Shown here: in pieces, positions 44,418 through 53,557 of the stretch | Position numbering within the stretch: position 1 is the stretch's first letter | Layout of the letters: each line of letters opens with the position of its first letter | Source of the DNA: Sinohyriopsis cumingii | Lineage: Eukaryota > Mollusca > Bivalvia > Unionida > Unionidae | Assembly: GCA_028554795.2 (NCBI GenBank) | Contig: JAPYKE020000263.1 | Span: 868,001 to 932,000, forward strand | Length of the DNA: 64,000 nucleotides | Reading direction: 5' to 3' | The notes under the pieces: generated by a model | Told to the model about the DNA's origin: nothing | The model's database searches: none | Seen by the model: only the letters and a program-made list of their open reading frames with translations | Translations under genes and position numbers: made by a program

Positions 44418-44748
44418 GATATTTATCTACGGCGTATTTAAATACGATCCTATGATACGGGTCGGATGATTTTGAAATTGCGTCGAGGACGTTAATTGAT
44501 TCTGGGCCGCATATCGGTGGATCCATTAGTGTCTGCGTCGGAAGTGTCGAATACCAAATTGGAATATTTAACTTTGACACGTAATCGATAAATTCTTTTG
44601 GTGGAGCTAGTCCGTACGAGTCAAAATAAACAACTTCGCGAGGATTAATCGCGTAGGCAACCCAGTGTGTGCCAGGGCCAGTATTTGAGTTGAGATTTAT
44701 TATTCCTGTCTCGGTGGAATTTGGTTTTTCTGGTAGTTGATCCCGCAT
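44410..44748 (-). CDS. PRO: adenain-type cysteine protease, short
   Basis: 112 residues from ATG 44748. Active-site words: GTHWVAYAI (His, about residue 27), VVYFDSYGLAPP (Asp), and Q-x7-CG in TQTLMDPPICGPES (Gln and Cys). It processes virion precursors in the family. The called start may be too late: the same frame continues upstream as FFRGVF directly before the Met, a stretch conserved in Polinton proteases, but then enters an A-rich run (A9 at about 44773) with no ATG, so either the N terminus is lost through an indel in that run or translation truly starts at this Met. The second Cys found in many relatives (CGxxC) is Ser or absent here. It overlaps the fibre gene by eight bases. Confidence 0.8.
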   Translation of the reverse strand: MRDQLPEKPNSTETGIINLNSNTGPGTHWVAYAINPREVVYFDSYGLAPPKEFIDYVSKLNIPIWYSTLPTQTLMDPPICGPESINVLDAISKSSDPYHRIVFKYAVDKYHG

Positions 44749-44802
44749 AAATACGCCTCTGAAAAATTTTATATTTTTTTTTCTTTGCTTCGCTTGACAA
44801 TT

Positions 44803-45261
44803 CTAAATTTGAATAGGGCGCGCTAATCTTAGGCCGGATCCGTACGGGGGGCGTCTTAGATAAAGGCCGCTTCCCTTTTTTTTACCATATCGCCCTCCCA
44901 TTACTTTGTGTACTAGTTTGTCGCCTACAGCTCCGGCCGCACCTAATCCTATCGCTTTTGCAATTGCCGGAAGAGCCCTGGATAATAATCCAGGAATAGC
45001 GGCTAGGAAAGGGAAAATTCCGCCCGTTTTGACCATGTCTCTGATGGCACCTATACTAAGATTCACATGAACGCCGGAATTCGCTGATTTGGCTTTGGTG
45101 AATCGTTCACGTTGACCCCTAGTTAGCGATAGTTTGTTAGGCCCACCATGAATTTGGTCATTTTTCAGGGTTAATTTCACACCGCATCGCTTTGCTGTTG
45201 CTGTTTGGAGTTTTTTCATCTGACCCGGGGTCAGAGTTACGCTGACGTGTTCGTATGGCAT
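44803..45261 (-). CDS. small basic virion protein with hydrophobic segment (adenovirus pX-like)
   Basis: 152 residues, intact. The N-terminal 80 residues are basic and contain SVTLTPGQMKKLQTA and KLSLTRGQRERFTKAKS, two similar 'LT.GQ' repeats. A hydrophobic Gly/Ala-rich segment follows (residues 80-115, GIFPFLAAIPGLLSRALPAI, GLGAAGAVG), then a basic Gly-rich tail. Small basic proteins with an amphipathic or hydrophobic stretch are found in Polinton and adenovirus virions, where they condense DNA or disrupt membranes. It sits between the major capsid gene and the protease. The identification is by composition and position. Confidence 0.7.
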   Translation of the reverse strand: MPYEHVSVTLTPGQMKKLQTATAKRCGVKLTLKNDQIHGGPNKLSLTRGQRERFTKAKSANSGVHVNLSIGAIRDMVKTGGIFPFLAAIPGLLSRALPAIAKAIGLGAAGAVGDKLVHKVMGGRYGKKKGSGLYLRRPPYGSGLRLARPIQI

Positions 45262-45330
45262 ATTAATAATCGTTTAATCTAAATTTAGAAATCTTAAAAA
45301 TCTTAAAAATCTTCAATTTTCATTTTAAAG

Positions 45331-46749
45331 TTACATTTTCTCGACAGGAGTGTCGATGACTCTCATTCTACCACTGATGCCTTCCAAGATCATTGTTCTA
45401 TCGCTGAGAATCACCGCAACTGCTTTATGTAAAACACCTCCAGTGTTAATTCTAGCCTTGAAATGGATATCAACGACGGATTGTTTTACCAAATCGAGAT
45501 GCTCCAGGGAAAAGTAATAGATAGGATAGCGAGTATTAAAATCTAGCTGTGATATTTGCAATCCGGTATCGATATTTTGATCACGACCCATGAAACATAG
45601 CAAGCGATGATACGCGCGGGCCATAGAATAGTTGGCAAAATCAATCGATATTTCCTCTGATGGTTCTTGTTGGCCATTTACTCTCAGTGATACGTTTGTT
45701 GCGCCGATACTATCAAATATCATGTGATTGTACATTTGATGATATCTACTGGTACGCAAAAAAGCGATAAAGATATGCCTAGGCGCAGAGGTACCTTGCT
45801 GCGATGCAATACGCCAGGTAAAATCACCATTAATATTGGTATTTATGGAATCTGTTGTTGTTGTCAGCCATGACATGACAGATTTACCGCCTTGGTTCAT
45901 AAATGACAATAATTTTTCTTCTTCAAGCATTGATGGGGTTATCGCTGGCATCCACAAGGTAAATTTGAGTAATTTTACCTGGCCGCCATTATTCGCCACA
46001 TCATTGGCATGTGGCAAATTAGTAGCAGGATCAATAGTACCTTGTCGCCAGATAGCATCATCGCTATTTCCTTTTCTGACAAACGTTACGGTGTGTTTCG
46101 CTCCGTAGATAATTTTCCTGAAATGCCTACAAAATCCGAATATATGGGATAACGGAATAGCACAAGAGAATCTTCTGTTATCTCCTTCTAGCATAAGTTT
46201 TCGCGTGGCAAATCCGAGATTGTAATCAGGATTAGTATTAATAATCATATCTTCGATATCAATGGGAGCAGCAGGAGTGGCGCGATCAACCGGTCTTCTA
46301 ACAATAAACGGATTACTATCGGGATTATCAGAATTATCCTTGGCAAACATCATACTAGGGCCAGCTGATCTAGTAAAATCATCCGAGTATCTAGCTAGGC
46401 CTATTATCGTCGTTGCTAAGTCAACATCATTAGTAATTGACTCAATCTCTCTTCCGTCGATCATGTAAGTGGCGTTTTTGAGTAATGCCATAATGCCGTT
46501 GTTAACAAATCCGACCCTAAAATCTGCTGCATAGGCGGTATTATCCGTTTTAATAACTTCCCCGACAACTTCGATATATGCCTCAGATGGAAGAAAATAT
46601 CTTGTTGTATCGTGAACTTGAATTTCTAAGCGATTAGATGTATTTGGTTCAACTGCGTCGTATGAGAAATACTGGAAATCGCGCACGGATGTGTCTCTAC
46701 CTACAGGCTCGTCCATGTCGAACACTTCGTTTGACACTTGTGCGAACAT
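45331..46749 (-). CDS. MCP: major capsid protein, double jelly-roll (hexon-like)
   Basis: 472 residues, intact, ATG 46749 in an AATAAATG context. It contains long alternating beta words spread over two halves: the N-terminal part (SNRLEIQVHDTTRYFLPSEA, ATYMIDGREIESI) and the second half (FTWRIASQQGTSAPRHIFIA, VSLRVNGQQEPSEEISIDFA, SQLDFNTRYPIYYFSLEHLD, VVDIHFKARINTGGVLHKAV). The size, position next to the protease and penton, and the word style are those of Polinton major capsid proteins, which trimerise into pseudo-hexameric capsomers. The family assignment is by pattern and context; no alignment was run. Confidence 0.85.
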   Translation of the reverse strand: MFAQVSNEVFDMDEPVGRDTSVRDFQYFSYDAVEPNTSNRLEIQVHDTTRYFLPSEAYIEVVGEVIKTDNTAYAADFRVGFVNNGIMALLKNATYMIDGREIESITNDVDLATTIIGLARYSDDFTRSAGPSMMFAKDNSDNPDSNPFIVRRPVDRATPAAPIDIEDMIINTNPDYNLGFATRKLMLEGDNRRFSCAIPLSHIFGFCRHFRKIIYGAKHTVTFVRKGNSDDAIWRQGTIDPATNLPHANDVANNGGQVKLLKFTLWMPAITPSMLEEEKLLSFMNQGGKSVMSWLTTTTDSINTNINGDFTWRIASQQGTSAPRHIFIAFLRTSRYHQMYNHMIFDSIGATNVSLRVNGQQEPSEEISIDFANYSMARAYHRLLCFMGRDQNIDTGLQISQLDFNTRYPIYYFSLEHLDLVKQSVVDIHFKARINTGGVLHKAVAVILSDRTMILEGISGRMRVIDTPVEKM

Positions 46750-46764
46750 TTATTAATAAGAAAT

Positions 46765-47214
46765 TTATCTAAAATGAAGACCGCTACCCGATATGAAGCT
46801 TGTGTTTGCGACTTCCTGTGCTAGATTTGTGTTAGCAACTTCCTGTGCTAGCTCATTTATTTTTTTATTTGCTGCGTCGTTTATAGCTTTACTGACCTCG
46901 GGGGGCATTTCGCTGGTGCTAGGTAATTTGACAGGCTGCTTTTTTTTGCGCATTAAATTTGATATTTTACCTTTGACAAAATCGAAGCCTTTAGTGGCCA
47001 AATTACCAACACCAGAGATGACAGTCTTGCCAATCTTTCCTATTGCCTTTGATGCGATTTGCTTAGCTGCGGGTCCGATTTTAGGGACTACCCGCGTGAC
47101 AAAGCTTCCAACGATGTCGCCGAGTCCGTTACCGTGAATATATTTATATACAGGCAATCGAGAGTTAACTATGCGGACCTGTCTAGGTCTGCGCTGATGT
47201 TTGTGAACAATCAT
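46765..47214 (-). CDS. small basic virion-type protein with internal repeat
   Basis: 149 residues, intact. The basic N terminus (VHKHQRRPRQVRI) is followed by a Gly/Ile/Lys-rich amphipathic stretch (residues 30-80: VGSFVTRVVPKIGPAAKQIA) that could interact with membranes or DNA, then a KKKQPVKLP hinge. Near the C terminus LAQEVANT occurs twice in tandem, a 24-base duplication in the DNA at about 46795-46850. By place (just upstream of the major capsid gene on the same strand) and composition it is probably a minor core or pVI-like protein. I do not recognise it with certainty. Confidence 0.65.
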   Translation of the reverse strand: MIVHKHQRRPRQVRIVNSRLPVYKYIHGNGLGDIVGSFVTRVVPKIGPAAKQIASKAIGKIGKTVISGVGNLATKGFDFVKGKISNLMRKKKQPVKLPSTSEMPPEVSKAINDAANKKINELAQEVANTNLAQEVANTSFISGSGLHFR

Positions 47215-47234
47215 GTTATTTCAATTGTGTTGTT

Positions 47235-47930
47235 TTAATCGATGAGTTCGTCAACGAGTTCCTTGTAAATATAAGAATCGATGACACAACCGCGGAATAA
47301 TCGCTGGCAAATATCTGAGGCCTCGTTGATTATTTCACGAGAGTTATTTCCGGCTCGCTTTCCTCCGATCAATATTTCGAGGCGAGATACATCGTTGACG
47401 ACGCTGTCAGGGCAAACGGTATATCCGCTTCCTGTTTTTGGTTCGTCATCGTCCTCGGGGGCATATTCAGGATCCTCGGGAACATATTCAGGATATTTTT
47501 CCATCCGCTCCGTCAATTTTATTTCTCTCATGAATTTTTTATAATCGGGATCGTCGATATTAGCAATTTGTCTTTTTGAAGCAAAATATACCGCGGGAGC
47601 CGATTTTATTTTTGTTACTTTGTCTTGAAATCTTGGTTTTAGATATTTTTCCTTTTCATCAAATCCGAATCTAATGATTTCAATTAATTTATCTTTGTCA
47701 TCGATTAATTTGAGACCATCATCGGTAAAGTACAATTCTGGTTTGAAATTGAGTCCAAATGCAGGTCTCTCTGGTTTGGATTTAGTTTCTTCTACTTTTA
47801 TTTTTGTAGGAGAAAATACCGAAGATGTATCAACGGGTTTTGTTTTTGGTCTTGCCCCTAATTCCCAAGGTTGTGGCTCCTCCGAGGATTTAGATTTTCC
47901 TCTTGCCGGGGGTTTTCTCCTATTATCTCT
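47235..47930 (-). pseudogene. C-terminal part of a Polinton-specific protein, split by piggyBac
   Basis: Open on the minus strand from the TTAA at 47931-47934 down to TAA at 47235. There is no ATG near the upstream end: the coding frame starts abruptly after the transposon boundary, so this is the 3' half of a gene whose 5' half lies at 50300-51110. The C-terminal block (GSGYTVCPDS, RLEILIGGKRAGNNS, then EIINEASDICQRL) is characteristic of a protein found in most animal Polintons (probably the group annotated DUF8207, sometimes called PY). Its function is unknown to me; a virion role has been assumed. The middle is Pro/Glu-rich. Confidence 0.75.
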
Positions 47931-48317
47931 TTAACTTCTAGTGATACTGTAGTGGCTCACTGCTATGCCTAGCTGCTGGGGTCACTACTGCAGCTGATTT
48001 GTGGGCTGACTACCAGAGCCTAATGCTGCTGCAGCCAAATCTCAACTTTTTAGCTGATGATGTGGGGATATGGGCTAATTGTGTTAGTTATTTTCTGATT
48101 TATAGACTAAAACCATGCATATATAAAAGCTATAACTACCTTATATCTGTTTGATTATTTTATCCTGCTGACATCCACATGAATGATATAAAATCCAGGA
48201 ATATAACACAAAACACTGTTTGTAAAAACACTAAAATTTATCTGTGAGTCTTTTATACAAAGTTATTTATCAAATATATACATGTAATTACTAAAAATGC
48301 CTAGTCACTGTGTTCTA

Positions 48318-49988
48318 CTATTTCTTAAGTAGTTCCTCATGGTATCTAGAGAAACAGTTATGTTTTATACATAGACGGATATCACACTGTTTGCACATGA
48401 TGGACACCTCATGCCGCCTTTTTTCTCTGGTACACATTTTGCATCGCCCTGGTTTCTCTGCTTGTATGGGCCAATGTGCATTTCCACAGTTATCAATTGC
48501 AGATACAACCTTTCTCTTTCTCGATCCTCGGAATGTCCCTATCATCTGCTGTGCAAGTGCAATTCTAAAATCAAGTTGTCTCCGTCTGATTTCTTTATTT
48601 TTTTTGGTGACAAGTTTGTGGTTGGGCGACTCCTGCATAGTTATTAATGCATTAACTAATGCAACATCAAAGCAGAACCAAAACAGATATTTCCACCATT
48701 TGGTAGCTTTGCGACAGGTAGAGTACTGCATTCTTTTCTGGTCTGCCAGGTCAACCCCAAACATGTATTTATTATAAAGTTCAGAGACAATCGGAGCTGG
48801 CACTTCCTGGTAGGTTCCATTTTTTTGTCTCCTACGCACCATCTTGCTCTCGCTTGGATTGCAACTTGTTGAAAGATAATGGACAATTTTTTTGTCCTTC
48901 CAAGCTATAGCACACAGGCTTCCTTTTGTCATCAGGACACTGTCGCCTCTGTTCTTTAATTTGGCAGATTTTATTTCCTCTGGCATTCCCTTTCTATTTG
49001 CTCGCACTGTACCGAGACAATAAATTTTTTCTTTCCTGAGTGCTTCAAAGAGTGCTGGACTGGAGAAAAAATTGTCCATGTAAACTACATGTGATTTCCC
49101 ACGTATTTTTGATGTAAGATCAGTTATCACACGTGCACCAAGGCCCTCTTCTTTTGTGCGTCCAGCCTGGCTTTCTTCTCTTCCAGTGTACACTTGAAAC
49201 TCGTGCACATAACCATTGTGTGGGTCTGCCCGCTCCCAAACTTTTATTCCAAACTTTGTTGGCTTCGCAGGCAAATATTGCTTGAAGGATAATCTACCTT
49301 TATATGCTATCATCCCTTCATCCACACTCTGCTCTTTATGACCATTGTAATTTTCGAGACACGTTTTGGAAATTGCGTCTAAAACTGGTCTTACATGACA
49401 CAATTTGTCATGCCCGGGCTGGCGTCTTGGAGGATTCTGCCTGGTGTCATTTACATGGAAATACTTCGACAACTTTTCAAAACGTACTCTGGTCATAATT
49501 GTGGGAATACTTATTATCTGGAAGGGCCATATTGATCGCCAAGCTAGACTGTATTCTGGAAGTGCCAGGATTGACATAATCAAATGTATTCCTAGAAAGG
49601 CCAGCATTTCGTCCATTGTCGTGGGTTGCCAGAGTGAATCAGGCTTTTCTTCGATACATCTTGCCGCATATCCATTCGTTTGTGCAACAATGCTTTCAAT
49701 CATTGCCAGGGAAAAAAATTTATAGAAAAAATCAATTTCTTTTTTCCCCTCATCCAAAACAAAAGTTGAACCGACGCTTTCCGTAAACTCTGTGACTCTC
49801 GGGGCACGTCGATCTCTTGTCCACAATTCGTCGTCTTCATCATCGGATTCTGTCTCAATTTCTGATAGACTTGACAAAGAAGATAGATCAATGTCACTAC
49901 CAATGCTTCTTAATTCAATGTGGTCAAATTCGTCCTCAGAAAAACCAGAAAATTCGGAATCTGAATCACTATCATAAGCTAACGCCAT
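48318..49988 (-). CDS. piggyBac-type transposase (DDE_Tnp_1_7)
   Basis: 556 residues, uninterrupted. The open frame begins at 50003, but ATG 49988 is the first Met. The acidic N terminus (SDSDSEFSGFSEDEFDHIEL) is typical of piggyBac proteins. Catalytic Asp positions appear in QSVDEGMIAYKGR (about residue 225), VYMDNFFSSPALF (about 304) and GVDLADQKR (about 410). The C-terminal Cys-rich finger (CKMCTREKRRHEVS, CKQC, CIKHNC) recognises the transposon ends in this family. An intact frame inside a recent Polinton implies that this piggyBac family was active not long ago. It uses the same strand as the interrupted gene. Confidence 0.92.
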   Translation of the reverse strand: MALAYDSDSDSEFSGFSEDEFDHIELRSIGSDIDLSSLSSLSEIETESDDEDDELWTRDRRAPRVTEFTESVGSTFVLDEGKKEIDFFYKFFSLAMIESIVAQTNGYAARCIEEKPDSLWQPTTMDEMLAFLGIHLIMSILALPEYSLAWRSIWPFQIISIPTIMTRVRFEKLSKYFHVNDTRQNPPRRQPGHDKLCHVRPVLDAISKTCLENYNGHKEQSVDEGMIAYKGRLSFKQYLPAKPTKFGIKVWERADPHNGYVHEFQVYTGREESQAGRTKEEGLGARVITDLTSKIRGKSHVVYMDNFFSSPALFEALRKEKIYCLGTVRANRKGMPEEIKSAKLKNRGDSVLMTKGSLCAIAWKDKKIVHYLSTSCNPSESKMVRRRQKNGTYQEVPAPIVSELYNKYMFGVDLADQKRMQYSTCRKATKWWKYLFWFCFDVALVNALITMQESPNHKLVTKKNKEIRRRQLDFRIALAQQMIGTFRGSRKRKVVSAIDNCGNAHWPIQAEKPGRCKMCTREKRRHEVSIMCKQCDIRLCIKHNCFSRYHEELLKK

Positions 49989-50159
49989 TGTTTTCACTGT
50001 CAACTACAAATGCATGTATTAACAAACACGCGGTACATATTTGAAAAAGAAACCCGGATTTAGTCAGAACAATCATTTGTTAACTCTATTTTGATTGGTT
50101 GAATATCCTTTTACTTCCATATATTGACCAATAAGACCAATTGTAACATGAACATACAG

Positions 50160-50312
50160 AGCGGATCTATCCGTCACTAGGGTATAGGAAGCATAAAAGG
50201 CAAGCGGATATATCAGTCACCGGGAGTAATAGTGCTCTGTTTACAAGCGGATTTATCAGTCACTGGTGAGGCTAGGCACATTTATACAGCGGATATACAC
50301 GTCAGTCGAAGT
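50160..50312. repeat. repeated CGGATATATCAGTCAC motif at the piggyBac right end
   Basis: Four copies at about 50162, 50204, 50249 and 50290: GCGGATCTATCCGTCAC, GCGGATATATCAGTCAC, GCGGATTTATCAGTCAC and GCGGATATACACGTCAG. Spacing is 41-45 bases. They lie between the transposase start and the Polinton gene and are likely subterminal transposase-binding repeats. Confidence 0.8.
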
Positions 50313-51110
50313 GAAAGAGTTATACAAGTATCTTCCACGTACAAGTTCCAAAAATCTAGAATAAATTGGTTCATTCTTATTCGCCCGGGGTAAATTAAAT
50401 CTAGCTCGAAATATCGTATTATACCAAGTTTCTCGATTATTAATTTTTTTTAATCCTTCCTTTGTTAAATAAGCTTGCTTATTACTGAAAGAATCTTCCA
50501 CGAATGTGGCAAATATAAAAATATCATCTTCACCAGATTTTCTAAATTTATCAAATTCTTTAAATTGTTCCATCAATGAATTCCAACCGCTATTGGTAAA
50601 ATTTTTCCTTATTTTATCGCGAGGACTTTCCTCTTGGACTACTTCTTCTTTTTCTTCTTCTTCTTCTTCTTCTTCTATTTGCTTCTTCTATTTCTATTCT
50701 TGTTGCTCTTGTGCTTGTTTTTGTTCCCTTGCCTGCCGTAATTCTTCTTGAAACTTCTCCCGCCGCGCTTGTGCTTGTGCTCGTTCTTGTGCTTGTTCTT
50801 GGCGAATTTGACCAAGCTGATCTGGCACCAATCGAGTGTGTTCCTCAATATTTTTCAACGTGGGATAAATTCCACTTTCCATGATATCCTTATCTTTTTT
50901 CTTACCATATACGACTCGCTCGGTTGTTTCGGTAACTGGCTTTAACCATTTTGACGATAACTCGGTGATTCCATATTGCGTATCTTCGTAATCACGAACT
51001 TTTTTCTTATATAATTTTTTTGCTGGAATAAGTTTCTTTACCGCCGCTAATTGTTCTCGCGCTGATCTAGCAGAATGAGGCTCTCCAACTGTACTAGTTT
51101 TCTGACTCAT
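50313..51110 (-). pseudogene. N-terminal part of the split Polinton-specific protein
   Basis: Starts at ATG 51110 (AAAATAATATG). The N-terminal 85 residues contain AREQLAAVKKLIPAKKL and SSKWLKPVTETTERVVYG, words typical of the Polinton protein whose C terminus lies at 47235-47930. A Gln/Glu/Arg-rich coiled coil follows (residues 90-138), then two in-frame TAG codons six bases apart (50694-50696 and 50688-50690) within a CAA/GAA-rich run, after which the same frame continues through a poly-Glu run (eight GAA) and FTNSGWNSLMEQFKEF-type sequence to about 50313, where piggyBac begins. The three defects (two TAGs and the transposon) show the gene is dead in this copy. Confidence 0.75.
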
Positions 51111-51153
51111 ATTATTTTCAAGTATATTATTTTAATGCGACGTAAAATTGGCC

Positions 51154-51399
51154 AAAGCAGCCCCTAATGACAACAAAAAAATTAACACAAAAACTTATCC
51201 CTAAATTTTATTTTTCCTGTCTCGAACGCTATATTTACTAACACACTGGCGCGACCAATTCGATGCACTTGGTTTGAAATGCATGAAAATTAGCTCACGT
51301 AGAAGGCTTTATTTTTGAATTCTGAGGCTTCTACGGAGAAAGTTCGCGTAGGAAGGTTTATTTTGGCGAAACACAAAGGTCTGTTAAACTTCCCTGCTG

Positions 51400-51401
<2 letters not shown>
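51154..51401 (-). repeat. right terminal inverted repeat of the Polinton
   Basis: Inverted copy of 33926-34173, the same 248-bp length, ending ...CTTCCCTGCTGCT. Confidence 0.95.

Positions 51402-51453
<52 letters not shown>
51402..51453. repeat. TA microsatellite at the right Polinton edge
   Basis: (TA)n directly after the element end; a shorter (TA)n lies at the left edge (33913-33925). It probably represents the expanded insertion site. Confidence 0.9.
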
Positions 51454-51459
<6 letters not shown>

Positions 51460-51692
51460 AATTGTAGAACTTCTTAACTTAGTCTGTCCATCAATATTAT
51501 TTTGCTCTAGTAGTCCGATTTCACTTTGCTCTTATACTTTTTTTCTGGTGAGGTTTTTTCGCTCCTGAAGGTGTCTTTGGTATAGTGATTTTACCATTTA
51601 TAGAAGTTACTGTTTGCTTTTTTGTAACCTTGTTGTTGAGTAATTTTTTAAGCAATGCTTCTCTTTAATTTTCATTTTTTTGACACCACACA

Positions 51693-52020
51693 TCAGTAGA
51701 AACTCTGGCATGTATAATCGATTGCCACCTTGAAATTGTGTCTTCCAATCAATGATCTTTCAGTGTATTTGTACTGTGAACTGACAGTAGATTGTAGTTT
51801 GTCTATAACATCAGATATATCTTTTTGCTTCCATTTGGTTCCAAGTTTCATGATATTGGCAGACTCTGCTTTATTATTTGTCCAGTGGGCATCCATACAT
51901 TTTACCCTCGCAGGAAACTTAACATCATCTTTAAGAATTGGTAATATTTGTTTTTCAAAAGTATGGCTGGAAACCTGATGCTTTTTCCGAAATGACATCT
52001 GTTGCATGTTTTTTTCTTGT
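51693..52020 (-). pseudogene. fragment of a mobile-element protein, family uncertain
   Basis: The minus frame (about 105 residues) contains RVKCMDAHWTNNKAESANIM, KLGTKWKQKDISDVIDKL and VSSQYKYTERSLIGRHNFKV. The words recall the C-terminal part of transposase-like proteins that are repeated in invertebrate genomes (the WTNN...ES motif), perhaps MULE-like; I cannot name the family. Frames downstream on the same strand (51480-51690) are Lys-rich and broken. No partner domains were found. Confidence 0.35.
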
Positions 52021-52975
52021 TTATAATACTACAGAATTATTGGCCTGCAAAATTCCTTCACCACCGAAATGGGTGTTTAGCAGCAGGAGTGGGTCAACGA
52101 ACCAGGGGGTGGCCAGACATGGGTGAAAAAATGACGTAAAACAAAAATACTTGGAACTGTTGGAATGACTGATGAACAGTATCGTAAACTCTATGTGACA
52201 CATCATGATACTTTTTTATGTGCTGCAAAATGTGAATATTTTTATTCATGATATGAACAAAATTGGGGGAGGGGGTGACATACACCCCTTAATAGCCTTT
52301 TTGATTTTGATGCTTTTATTAACATTTGTGATTTAATGCCTTAATGCTTTAATGCTTTTATTAGCAGTTAAAAAAAAAAAATCGAGGCTTGTCAGCCATG
52401 CGCTCTACAGTCAGGACATTCACTGATAATTGTTTTACACCCACCCACCTCCCAACGAAATCCCTGGGGTAAAACCCCAACCTCGAACTATTAATTATCA
52501 GTGAATCTCCGGTTAACTTTCAAGACTTTGCTTGAGCCCCCCACCATAATAGCATCAGTCACAGATGCTGACAATATTTCTATATCATATTTTTCATTTT
52601 CTAGACTTGAACCCATGAAGATGTGATCAAAAGTTTGTCTGTACGCTTTACAACTTTGGCCATTAGACTCTTACAAATATACAGCTGAAATTTAATATAT
52701 AACTATATCAAATAGACAGACATTAAGCATGCAAATGTATTTAGATCATATAATTATTTATAGAGTGTTCTAGTATTTTAATTTTTCTGTTTAATGTAAA
52801 AAATACTTTAGAGCGTGTGTTGTGAAATATTCAATGATCTTTTTTTTTTAACCTGTAAATTCCAGCAAGTTATTAATAGAGTATTCAACCACATGACCTC
52901 ATTGGAAATCCCAGCGAGTTATTACTTGCATAGGTATTTTTAGTGGCTTGACACATGACCGCGACAATGTCTAAA
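52021..52975. other. gene-free stretch
   Basis: Contains a small inverted repeat (ATTCACTGATAATT at about 52418 and AATTATCAGTGAAT at about 52492). No gene seen. Confidence 0.4.
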
Positions 52976-53111
52976 CTGCTGAGTCAGATTGAGATCCCGG
53001 TAATTTATTGTATTTGGAAAAATGATGCTATGCTACTGTAATACAGTAGAACCTTGTATATCTTCTGACTTAGTGATCTGTAATTAAATCATTGTTGTAA
53101 TAACAATAATG

Positions 53112-53557
53112 AGTGATTCTGTGCTATGGAATCTCCTATGGCATAATTAGCTCGACAACGACTGGATGTGATTAAGAAGTATCTTCCAGACTGCGATTCT
53201 GTATAACAGCTGCAACAATGCCTGGATGCTCATGTGGAATTTACAGAGGGTACAGAACAGTTATTTAAACCAGTCACAAAAGTCACCAAAGATCTTCTGT
53301 CACTGGAACAAACAGCTAAATTAACTGAACAAACAGTTAAATCATCCAAAAAAATAGCAAAAACTAAACAAACCAAAAAGATTCTCAAAAAGCTTCCAGC
53401 TGGGATAGTTACTGCTCAGCCACAATTATGGCAAGATATGCAGCAAGCAATAAAGGGTATGGAACAAACCGATGCTGAGACTGGCGATATAAGGGATCTT
53501 GTTGAACCAGAACCTTCTAAAAACCACATTCCCAATTTACCAAAAAAGGTTGTATAA
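53112..53557 (+). pseudogene. decayed N-terminal piece of a Polinton-specific protein
   Basis: After two in-frame stops (about 53140 and 53202), the frame 53234-53557 is open. The words DVIKKYLPD, TEGTEQLFKPVTKVTKDLLS mirror the N-terminal layout of the protein at 51110 (AVKKLIPA ... SSKWLKPVTETTERVV). This points to a second, unrelated copy of a Polinton-type element in this region, together with the remnants at 55876 and 57241. The rest is Lys/Thr-rich and short. Confidence 0.45.

Larger units (their letters stand above)
47931..50320 (-). mobile_element. piggyBac-like DNA transposon nested in the Polinton
   Basis: The left boundary is taken as TTAA at 47931-47934, the canonical piggyBac target, where the Polinton frame breaks. 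The right boundary is not fixed: the Polinton frame becomes unrecognisable near 50300-50320 and no intact TTAA was found there, so the end may have mutated or lost sequence. The transposase lies between (48318-49988). The right end holds a four-unit, about 43-47-bp repeat (see separate entry). I could not align the two transposon ends as a terminal inverted repeat by eye. Confidence 0.75.
33926..51401. mobile_element. complete Polinton/Maverick element, 17.5 kb
   Basis: Bounded by 248-bp inverted repeats that begin AG and end CT, as Polintons do. Inside are the diagnostic genes: rve integrase, PolB-type polymerase, packaging ATPase, adenain-type protease, double-jelly-roll major capsid protein and penton-like protein. 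The outer 230 bp of the repeats differ at two positions only, so the insertion is recent. A piggyBac transposon interrupts one gene. CG dinucleotides are visibly frequent throughout, unlike the flanks. It inserted in or next to a TA microsatellite beside the Tigger end; the 6-bp target duplication cannot be fixed because both flanks are TA repeats (right flank 51402-51453). Confidence 0.95.

Noticed and set aside
50090-50093. TTAA as the right end of the piggyBac element
   Set aside because: The repeated CGGAT...GTCAC motifs continue beyond it to about 50312 and the Polinton frame only resumes after them.
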